From: a virus
Length of the DNA: 30,024 bases
IMG/VR virus record: IMGVR_UViG_3300031963_006063
Span: 1 to 30,024 of that record
Strand: one strand, 5' to 3'
The notes under the pieces are model-generated. The model searched no databases. It had not been told where the DNA came from and saw nothing but the letters and a program-made list of their open reading frames with translations. Below, one piece after another: positions 1 through 4,205 of this stretch (position 1 is the stretch's first letter; each line of letters begins with the position of its first letter). Made by a program: the position numbers and the translations under genes.

Positions 1-26
1 CCCCGCAGGGTTACCCCGCAGGGTTT
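1..26. repeat. 13-nt tandem direct repeat at window edge
   Basis: The 10-mer CCCCGCAGGG occurs twice at positions 1-10 and 14-23, followed by TTA and TTT, giving a 13-nt period. The array may continue to the left of the window. It lies beyond the early-gene terminator. Its role is unknown; it could be part of an intergenic or terminal repeat region. Confidence 0.5.
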
Positions 27-97
27 GTTGGGGGTTGCGGCATAGTAGTGGTGGTTGCCAACGTTTGACTCGGCGCTATATTTACCAAAGCGAGCAT
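11..97 (-). CDS. Possible 28-aa Thr/Pro-rich peptide
   Basis: A short minus-strand reading frame starts with ATG at 97-95 and ends with TAA at 13-11. It is preceded by AAGGAG with a 7-nt spacer, one of the better ribosome binding sites in the window. The peptide begins MLALVNIAPSQTLA, continues with a run of four threonines, and ends in a proline-rich tail. It lies downstream of the terminator at 211-244, so it would need its own promoter or read-through. No family is recognised. The start codon also sits in a small hairpin (GCGAGC/GCTCGC, 90-105) that could hide it. It may be chance. Confidence 0.25.
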   Translation of the reverse strand: MLALVNIAPSQTLATTTTMPQPPTNPAG

Positions 98-146
98 ACG
101 CTCGCTCCTTCGGGACTCCCCCACCCGATGAGACTCCTCTGAGCAG

Positions 147-181
147 CGCCCCGGCCATCGCTAATACGATGTGCCGGGGCG
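147..181. other. GC-rich hairpin of unknown role
   Basis: Left arm 147-160 (CGCCCCGGCCATCG) pairs with right arm 167-181 (CGATGTGCCGGGGCG) around a 6-nt loop, with a single bulged base. Neither strand has a convincing T-run after it, so it is not a classic intrinsic terminator. Its core resembles the terminator stem at 9605-9632 (CCCCGGCAC). It may back up the terminator at 211-244 or protect the 3' end of the transcript. Confidence 0.55.
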
Positions 182-210
182 TTGTGCATTTCCCCTAGCG
201 CATTCACAAA

Positions 211-244
211 ACGCAAAACCCTCAAGGGAATACCCCTTGAGGGT
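211..244 (-). terminator. Intrinsic terminator of the left operon
   Basis: A perfect 11-bp stem joins ACCCTCAAGGG at 218-228 to CCCTTGAGGGT at 234-244 around a 5-nt loop. Read on the minus strand the stem is followed by TTTTGCGTTTTG, an interrupted U-tract. It lies 10 nt beyond the last gene of the minus-strand chain (stop at 255). The 254 bases left of that gene otherwise hold only a second hairpin, a weak short reading frame and an edge repeat. Confidence 0.8.
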
Positions 245-254
245 GCATGTGAGG

Positions 255-548
255 CTACGGGGATTTCTTTCCGTTGTCTTTGTCGATCCAGTGCTGACGA
301 TACCGCTCCGCATATCCCTGCTTCCGCTTCTTTCCTTTTTGAGGAAGAGGAGATGGCTTTGGTGGCGGGGCAACCTCTACCAGCAGGGACTGCAGGGATA
401 TCTCTCCGCAATACACGTGCGTCACTGGCAAAAACGGCCAAAGCAGCAACGCTCTTTGCGCGAGAGTTGCAACGCTTTCTTCTGGGCGTCTCGCAAGGAT
501 GGCCCGAGAAAGCGTTCCCATCTTCAAGAATAGATGACTGTCGCTCAT
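255..548 (-). CDS. Small hypothetical protein with basic C-terminus
   Basis: This is a 97-residue protein of unknown function and the last gene of the left operon. Its ATG overlaps the stop of the winged-helix regulator upstream (ATGA, 545-548), the coupling used throughout this region. The first half is Leu/Ala-rich. Residues 60 to 97 are proline- and lysine-rich with a strongly basic patch near PQKGKKRKQG, which suggests nucleic-acid contact, but no domain is recognised. An internal ATG at codon 10 could also serve as the start. The terminator at 211-244 follows directly. It is accepted as a gene mainly for position and coupling, since other frames here are also open. Confidence 0.55.
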   Translation of the reverse strand: MSDSHLFLKMGTLSRAILARRPEESVATLAQRALLLWPFLPVTHVYCGEISLQSLLVEVAPPPKPSPLPQKGKKRKQGYAERYRQHWIDKDNGKKSP

Positions 549-1081
549 CGTTTGATTCCCAAGGCGTAGGCGCGAGAGGCGCTGATATACTGCGTCGGTG
601 GCGTCCAGTTATCCTCGTCGTCGTCCTCTGACAAGACGATGGCAATGAGCCGCTTCCCGTTTTCGATGGTTCGCATGGCTTTCCCGTGCTTGATAAGACG
701 ACGGACGGACCACGCGACGGTGTTCTCGCTGCGCTGAAGCGCATCAGAGAGGCGCTTCACGGTGGACGGCCCATGCTGCAGCGCCTCCAGTACACGGGCG
801 TCCGTATCGTAGCGGCAGATGGGAGGCGCATCGTGGTCCGCCGCCACCCACACGAACGTGAGGGGTGCCCCATTCCCGTTGGGGATTCGGCGCTTCTCGC
901 CACGGATCAGCCCCTGTGACTGCAATCGGCGCACGGTGCTTTCGATGGTGTGGATGTGTACGCCCGTGCGATGCGCGAGTTGCTTGTTGGTGATCTCAGG
1001 GTACTCGCGCACCAAGGCCAGCACCTGATGCGAGATGGCGAGTGGATCGCCGCGCTCATGTCGAGTTGCCCAGTTGGTCAT
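545..1081 (-). CDS. Double winged-helix DNA-binding protein
   Basis: This 178-residue protein has two helix-turn-helix/winged-helix units. The first spans about residues 15 to 70 and includes TNKQLAHRTGVHIHTIESTV. The second spans about 92 to 140 and includes STVKRLSDALQRSENTVAWS. Both have the MarR/MarR-like pattern of a recognition helix followed by a basic wing. A short acidic stretch (SEDDDEDN) lies near the C-terminus. It probably binds DNA as a regulator, perhaps controlling the early-to-late switch. The target cannot be told from sequence; the direct repeats near 9543-9582 are one candidate. The ATG overlaps the upstream stop (ATGA, 1078-1081). Confidence 0.75.
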   Translation of the reverse strand: MTNWATRHERGDPLAISHQVLALVREYPEITNKQLAHRTGVHIHTIESTVRRLQSQGLIRGEKRRIPNGNGAPLTFVWVAADHDAPPICRYDTDARVLEALQHGPSTVKRLSDALQRSENTVAWSVRRLIKHGKAMRTIENGKRLIAIVLSEDDDEDNWTPPTQYISASRAYALGIKR

Positions 1082-1371
1082 ATCGCCTCCGCGTTATCCT
1101 CTATCGACATGGTGAGTCGCGCCAGTTCAGCGCGTTGCTTGGCGATGATGTCCTGCAGGAGTTGCGCTTCTGAGGGGCGGCACCCAATCGCATCCGCCGC
1201 GTCGATGACGGACGACTCGATGCGCTTGAGCGCGTTCTGGCGCTTCTTGTCGCTGCTCTCCGCGCCCCATGCCGACGCAATCTCCAGTCGCTCGTAGGTG
1301 TCGAGCGCATTGATCGCGGTGCGGAGTCGGTCACGCAGGATGCGGAGGTGTTTCGGGAGTCCGTCGCTCAT
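1078..1371 (-). CDS. Hypothetical helical protein
   Basis: This is a 97-residue protein starting MSDGLPKHLRILRDRL, mostly alpha-helical with charged heptad-like stretches (LRDRLRTAINALDTYERL, LQDIIAKQRAELARL). The ATG at 1371 is chosen over longer in-frame starts because it overlaps the preceding stop as ATGA (1368-1371). The downstream regulator overlaps its stop in the same way. No family is recognised. In size and position it belongs to the set of small accessory phage genes that are often dispensable in the laboratory. Confidence 0.7.
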   Translation of the reverse strand: MSDGLPKHLRILRDRLRTAINALDTYERLEIASAWGAESSDKKRQNALKRIESSVIDAADAIGCRPSEAQLLQDIIAKQRAELARLTMSIEDNAEAI

Positions 1372-1538
1372 GCGCTGTTCTTGTCGTCGGTCTTGGTGTG
1401 CAATGGGCAGCCCTGCGTAATCCAGAACTGCCACACGCCACCCACCTGATATGCGCCTCTGCCCCGTCCATTGTCGAGGACGGGACAGGTGCAGCCGATA
1501 GCGACGGCGGCGTCACTGCCGGGGTTAGGTGTGGTCAT
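1368..1538 (-). CDS. Small conserved Cys-containing phage protein
   Basis: This 56-residue protein starts MTTPNPGSDAAVAIGCTCPV and ends with a GCPLH motif. The arrangement NPGS..A...GC.CPVLDN followed by FWI...CPLH is a pattern I recognise from many small uncharacterised phage and prophage proteins; the function is unknown. Three cysteines (16, 18, 44) and a nearby histidine (47) suggest metal binding, which is an inference. The start overlaps the upstream stop as ATGA (1535-1538) and uses a GGAGGACGC ribosome-binding segment that is repeated at another gene junction (3621-3634). Confidence 0.8.
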   Translation of the reverse strand: MTTPNPGSDAAVAIGCTCPVLDNGRGRGAYQVGGVWQFWITQGCPLHTKTDDKNSA

Positions 1539-1547
1539 GCGTCCTCC
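1534..1547 (-). repeat. 14-bp junction repeat, copy 1
   Basis: GTCATGCGTCCTCC here and at 3621-3634 reads GGAGGACGCATGAC on the minus strand. Each copy holds the ribosome binding site, the end of an upstream gene (C-terminus EDA-stop) and the overlapping ATG of the next gene. Confidence 0.7.
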
Positions 1548-1867
1548 AGCTTTTTGCGGACTTCTGACTCGGGCCAATAATCCCGGTTCCCCGGATCGTC
1601 CAACCCGATGGCAAACCCCTCGTCAAACGCTTCACGCGCCAACCGCCGAAGCCGCTTCACTTCCGCCACCAGAGCGGGCACTGCGCTGCGAGCAGCGGCG
1701 ATGAACGCGGCGTCTCTTTCGGTCTGTGTATCGGCTACCTCCATGCCAAGGCCATACACCGCCACCAGTGATGCGGTGCGACCGTCGTATGGGTCTCCAA
1801 CTTCCCACGGACCGCCAGTCGCCGCGTTTGCCAGCGCATCCAGCCGGTCCAATTCGTCTTTGGTCAT
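1535..1867 (-). CDS. Ea22/Ead-like phage protein
   Basis: This 110-residue protein carries the pattern LANAATGGPWEV near the N-terminus and DAAFIAAARSAVPALVAEV further on. The same order, A(T)xGPW followed by DAxFIAAAR..VP.L..E, occurs in small phage proteins usually labelled Ead/Ea22-like, a family from lambdoid accessory regions with no firm biochemical role. The C-terminal part is charged and helical and ends LEDA. The ATG at 1867 forms a TGATG overlap with the preceding 41-aa gene, so the slightly longer in-frame start upstream is not used. Confidence 0.7.
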   Translation of the reverse strand: MTKDELDRLDALANAATGGPWEVGDPYDGRTASLVAVYGLGMEVADTQTERDAAFIAAARSAVPALVAEVKRLRRLAREAFDEGFAIGLDDPGNRDYWPESEVRKKLEDA

Positions 1868-1992
1868 CAGTCCACCCACCCGTCGCCACGACGGAAATGC
1901 CAGAAGCGGTGCGAGACGATAGCCCAGATAAGTCCGAGTAGCGAGCGGTCGTAGTAGTGACCGGCAGCGCAGTGATATTCCCAGCGGTTCAT
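1867..1992 (-). CDS. 41-aa aromatic/His-rich small protein
   Basis: A short reading frame starts MNRWEYHCAAGHYYDRSLLG and ends with a charged tail after a short hydrophobic stretch (LLGLIWAIV). ATG 1992 is preceded by GGGAGGGGG, a strong Shine-Dalgarno region, and overlaps the stop of the 31-aa membrane peptide as ATGA. The downstream Ea22-like gene overlaps its stop. The hydrophobic stretch (about residues 19-27) is short for a full membrane span. No family is recognised. Coupling on both sides makes it likely to be translated. Confidence 0.6.
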   Translation of the reverse strand: MNRWEYHCAAGHYYDRSLLGLIWAIVSHRFWHFRRGDGWVD

Positions 1993-2084
1993 TCCCCCTC
2001 CCACTTCCCCAGTGGCTTGGTCAGCACGGCAAAAACGATGGCGGTGATCCACGCGACAGCGATGGCGATTAATGGACGGCTCAC
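1989..2084 (-). CDS. 31-aa single-pass membrane peptide
   Basis: This very short gene starts with GTG at 2084-2082, overlapping the TGA of the preceding gene as GTGA, and ends with TGA at 1991-1989, overlapping the next ATG as ATGA. The product is a hydrophobic helix, PLIAIAVAWITAIVFAVL, followed by a short KPLGKWEGE tail, so it is probably a single-pass inner-membrane peptide. Without it the chain of overlapping genes would have an unexplained gap of about 90 bases. Small phage membrane peptides can act in lysis timing, superinfection exclusion or host membrane modulation; none of these is shown here. Confidence 0.6.
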   Translation of the reverse strand: MSRPLIAIAVAWITAIVFAVLTKPLGKWEGE

Positions 2085-2401
2085 GGCTGCGCCTCCGCGT
2101 CGATGGCGCGGACGGCGGCGAGGAAGTCGGTGAGCGCGCTGTGACACTCGATGACGTTGACGGCGGCTCGCTCAATGCGCTCGGCGCGGTGCTTCCACCC
2201 GTCGCGCTCGTTCATGCAGTCCCACAACTGCGACGACGTGTCTTCGCGCTGCCGCATGAGTTCTCCGTGCTCTTCAAGGCTCATCGCGTACTGCTCCCGC
2301 ACCGCCGCCAGCTCGGCGCGGAGGGCATCACGTTCAGCGATCAACGTTGTGAGGTCCACTGTCGTTACTGGTGTCGTCCAGTAGGTGCGGATTTCACTCA
2401 T
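2081..2401 (-). CDS. Coiled-coil hypothetical protein
   Basis: This 106-residue protein starts MSEIRTYWTT. From about residue 15 it is a long charged helix rich in Glu, Arg and Ala (LIAERDALRAELAAVREQY) typical of a coiled coil. A second helical part includes WDCMNERDGWKHRAERIERA. It is probably a dimeric helical protein; the function is unknown. ATG 2401 sits in the 17-bp repeat that also covers the start of the Ala-rich gene, and overlaps the stop of that gene by 8 nt. Similar short coiled-coil genes are common in phage accessory operons. Confidence 0.7.
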   Translation of the reverse strand: MSEIRTYWTTPVTTVDLTTLIAERDALRAELAAVREQYAMSLEEHGELMRQREDTSSQLWDCMNERDGWKHRAERIERAAVNVIECHSALTDFLAAVRAIDAEAQP

Positions 2402-3188
2402 GGCTCGCGGCCTCCCGTCCCACGGCGCACATGGCGCGTACCAAGTCACACGCAGACGCTTGCAGGGTGGCGACGGTGGGCGCGAGTGCGTCCCTCGCTG
2501 CGGCCCTCGCTGCGGCCAACGCTGCGTCCCACGCTGCGGACCCCGCTGCGTCCCTCGCTGCGGACCCCGCTGCGGCCCTCGCTGCGGCCAACGCTGCGTC
2601 CCTCGCTGCGGCCCACGCTGCGGACCCCGCTGCGGCCCTCGCTGCGGCCAACGCTGCGTCCCTCGCTGCGGCCCACGCTGCGTCCCACGCTGCGTCCCAC
2701 GCTGCGGACCCCGCTGCGTCCCACGCTGCGGACCCCGCTGCGGCCCTCGCTGCGGCCAACGCTGCGTCGATCTTCGGCTGTCCCGCTTGCGCCGTCACCG
2801 CGTCCACGATGCGGGCGCACGACTCCAACGCCTGCGCGTGCTCGGTCAGGCCAGCAAGCCGAAGCCACGCTGGCGCTTGCACGCGGACAATCCAGTCCGT
2901 CGCCATCCATGCGCGGGTTTGCTCGTCGGCGCCGGTCGTGCGCGTCCCGATGGTGTCGGGAATCAGCGGTAGCAGCAGCCGCGTCCGGTCCGCGTCCGGC
3001 AGCGCATCGTTCCACGAGCGCATGAACGCCGCGATCACGGGCGACACACACTTCGGGTGATCGCTCCACGGTTCGCCTGCGATATAGGCGGCGGCTTCCA
3101 TCGCGCACATTGCGCCTTCTTTCGGCGTGTGTGCGCCGTGGGCCAAGGTCGTAATCTGGTGCAGCTTGTCGGTATCAATCGTCGTCAT
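2394..3188 (-). CDS. Ala-rich tetrapeptide-repeat protein
   Basis: This 264-residue protein has two parts. Residues 1 to about 130 form a unique globular domain (HGAHTPKEGAMCAMEAAAYI, then EPWSDHPKCVSPVIAAF, then PLIPDTIGTR). I recognise this domain from uncharacterised phage and bacterial proteins that also end in Ala-rich repeats. Residues about 140 to 240 are a run of A-A-x-x units with x drawn mainly from L, R, W, G, D and S, encoded by 22 in-phase 12-nt DNA units (2497-2760). The repeat part should be a long alpha-helix with spaced Trp, Arg and Asp. Function is unknown. The gene lies exactly between two 17-bp repeats, which suggests a movable or deletable cassette. Confidence 0.8.
   Translation of the reverse strand: MTTIDTDKLHQITTLAHGAHTPKEGAMCAMEAAAYIAGEPWSDHPKCVSPVIAAFMRSWNDALPDADRTRLLLPLIPDTIGTRTTGADEQTRAWMATDWIVRVQAPAWLRLAGLTEHAQALESCARIVDAVTAQAGQPKIDAALAAARAAAGSAAWDAAGSAAWDAAWDAAWAAARDAALAAARAAAGSAAWAAARDAALAAARAAAGSAARDAAGSAAWDAALAAARAAARDALAPTVATLQASACDLVRAMCAVGREAASHE
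2398..2414 (-). repeat. 17-bp direct repeat over a start codon, copy 1
   Basis: TCATGGCTCGCGGCCTC occurs here and at 3185-3201, 787 bp apart. On the minus strand it reads GAGGCCGCGAGCCATGA, which includes a GAGG ribosome binding site and the ATG of the coiled-coil gene. It also encodes the EAASH end of the Ala-rich protein. Confidence 0.85.
2497..2760 (-). repeat. 22 tandem 12-bp units inside the Ala-rich gene
   Basis: Twenty-two consecutive 12-nt units begin with GCTGCG on the plus strand, differing mainly in the last six bases (GCCCTC, GCCAAC, TCCCAC, ACCCCG-type variants). Higher-order blocks of four or five units recur, for example at 2569, 2629 and 2737. Decayed units flank the array. 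The 12-nt unit keeps frame, so unit gain or loss by slippage would change only protein length. Confidence 0.95.
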
Positions 3189-3390
3189 GGCTCGCGGCCT
3201 CGGGGGAAGGGGTGGTCTGTAGCGCGTCGATGTGATTCAGTAGGCGCTTGATTTCGTCTTGTGCTTCGCCGCCGTTGCAGCCAAAGCCGCCGCAGGAGTC
3301 GTAGTACCCGCCAAGCACTTCCTGCCGCAGCACGTCAAGTTCATCAGGCGTGAGCAAGCGCGGATCGGCTTTCCACTTACGCCTTGGCAT
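3175..3390 (-). CDS. Small hypothetical protein with Cys/Gly motif
   Basis: This 71-residue protein starts MPRRKWKADPRLLTPDELD and contains a short YYDSCGGFGCNGG segment (two cysteines four apart). The C-terminus ends EAASH plus three aspartates. ATG 3390 is chosen over the in-frame GTG at 3396 because GGGGGAG lies at a good distance before it. It overlaps the start of the Ala-rich gene by 14 nt through the 17-bp repeat. The CxxxC-Gly motif could bind metal, but no family is recognised. Confidence 0.65.
   Translation of the reverse strand: MPRRKWKADPRLLTPDELDVLRQEVLGGYYDSCGGFGCNGGEAQDEIKRLLNHIDALQTTPSPEAASHDDD
3185..3201 (-). repeat. 17-bp direct repeat over a start codon, copy 2
   Basis: This is the second copy of TCATGGCTCGCGGCCTC. 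It covers the ATG of the Ala-rich gene and encodes EAASH at the end of the upstream 71-aa protein. Confidence 0.85.
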
Positions 3391-3625
3391 CGTCACTCCC
3401 CCGCGTCGGCGTGGTGGGGCGGTTGTCGCTCGCGGCGGTGAGGGCGGCGTTCTCTCGATCCATCGCCCACGCCTCCGTCACCACCGGCACCACGGGGGCG
3501 GCGGTTGCCAACCGCTCGCGCAGCCGCACGATCTCGTCGGCAAGTGCGACAGCATCGTGCGTCTCGTCTGGTGGCAACCCAACTTGGAAATCGCGCAGCA
3601 CGGCGTCTCGCTGTTCTGTCGTCAT
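3377..3625 (-). CDS. Hypothetical helical protein
   Basis: This 82-residue protein starts MTTEQRDAVLRDFQVGLPPD. A predicted helix around residues 22 to 42 (HDAVALADEIVRLRERLATA) could form a short coiled coil. The C-terminal third is Thr/Asp/Pro-rich and looks disordered. ATG 3625 overlaps the upstream stop as ATGA and is preceded by the GGAGGACGC junction sequence shared with 1534-1547. No family is recognised. Confidence 0.65.
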   Translation of the reverse strand: MTTEQRDAVLRDFQVGLPPDETHDAVALADEIVRLRERLATAAPVVPVVTEAWAMDRENAALTAASDNRPTTPTRGSDDAKA

Positions 3626-3634
3626 GCGTCCTCC
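3621..3634 (-). repeat. 14-bp junction repeat, copy 2
   Basis: This is the second copy of GTCATGCGTCCTCC. On the minus strand it covers the end of the 53-aa gene (EDA-stop), a GGAGG ribosome binding site and the ATG of the 82-aa gene. Confidence 0.7.
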
Positions 3635-3783
3635 TCCTCTGCCATCGACGCTGCATACGCCTGACGGCTGAGGTCGAGTCGATACCAGTATTCGATGGGC
3701 GTGTCGTCACGCTGGTCCTGCTGCCACTGGCGATACGCGGCATCGTCTGCACGGGCATCGCTGAAATCGTCGGTGCTACGCAT
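3622..3783 (-). CDS. Small acidic hypothetical protein
   Basis: This 53-residue protein starts MRSTDDFSDARADDAAYRQW and ends in an acidic EEEDA. It is rich in Asp, Glu, Tyr and Trp (IEYWYRLDLSRQAYAAS), so it is a small acidic protein; acidic DNA-mimic anti-defence proteins look broadly like this, but that is only a possibility. The start is uncertain. ATG 3783 is preceded by a pyrimidine-rich stretch without a Shine-Dalgarno site. An in-frame ATG at 3825, after GAGACGGCGG, would add 14 residues and overlap the upstream gene by 22 nt. Confidence 0.6.
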   Translation of the reverse strand: MRSTDDFSDARADDAAYRQWQQDQRDDTPIEYWYRLDLSRQAYAASMAEEEDA

Positions 3784-3803
3784 GGGGAGAGAAAGAGAGA
3801 GGG

Positions 3804-4205
3804 TTATACGGGGAGCCGTTCCCATCCGCCGTCTCGCTTGGGCCAGACGATGAACAGGGGGAAGGGCGCGTGTTCTGCAACGAGCTTGGCTTTGAGCCAT
3901 GCATCTTCTTCCGCCCAGAACGAATCGGGCTTGCCATCCTTGCCCTTCTTGCGGGGCTTCACTTCGTGAAGTTCGATGTGTCCATCATCCAGCAGCACCA
4001 CGAAGTCCGGGCGGTAGTGCGTGTTGTCCGCGAGGCGAATCGACAGGAGTTCGTACCACCAGCCCGCGATCACTCCGTGCTTCAGCTGCTCGTCCAACAC
4101 CGCCGCGTATTGCGCCTCACCCTTATTCATCCCGGTGGTTTTGGGGCGTGGCTTCTTCCCCTTGGCGCGCGGAAGGTTGCGGGCGCGACGGAAGGGGTGC
4201 GCCAT
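3804..4205 (-). CDS. PD-(D/E)XK endonuclease, DUF1064-like
   Basis: This 133-residue protein has a compact nuclease pattern: E30 in NKGEAQYAAVLDEQ, D67 in YRPDFVV, and E81 with K83 in IELHEVKPRK. This E...D...ExK order is that of the PD-(D/E)XK superfamily. The layout, with a conserved Tyr just before the catalytic Asp and an aromatic-rich C-terminal strand (FPLFIVWPK), resembles DUF1064 and other small phage resolvase-like nucleases. The N-terminus is basic (RRARN, KGKKPRPK). A role in junction cleavage or recombination is likely from its place just after the primase-helicase, whose stop overlaps its ATG as TAATG (4203-4207). Confidence 0.75.
   Translation of the reverse strand: MAHPFRRARNLPRAKGKKPRPKTTGMNKGEAQYAAVLDEQLKHGVIAGWWYELLSIRLADNTHYRPDFVVLLDDGHIELHEVKPRKKGKDGKPDSFWAEEDAWLKAKLVAEHAPFPLFIVWPKRDGGWERLPV

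Noticed and set aside
65-82. Plus-strand promoter (TTGACT followed by TATATT)
   Set aside because: The two hexamers are only 6 nt apart, far too close for a sigma70 promoter.
147-181. Intrinsic terminator call for the left GC hairpin
   Set aside because: No T-run follows it on either strand, so it is listed only as a hairpin.
2497-2760. CRISPR-like array
   Set aside because: Units are 12 bp with no unique spacers and lie in a coding frame.
2072-3060. Long open frames on the plus strand and other minus frames across the Ala-rich gene
   Set aside because: The 12-bp GC-rich repeat lacks stops in every frame, so it gives Arg/Pro/Leu-, Cys/Gly/Pro- and Ser/Gly/Arg-repeat shadows. Only the minus frame with a coupled start and a non-repetitive N-terminal domain is supported.
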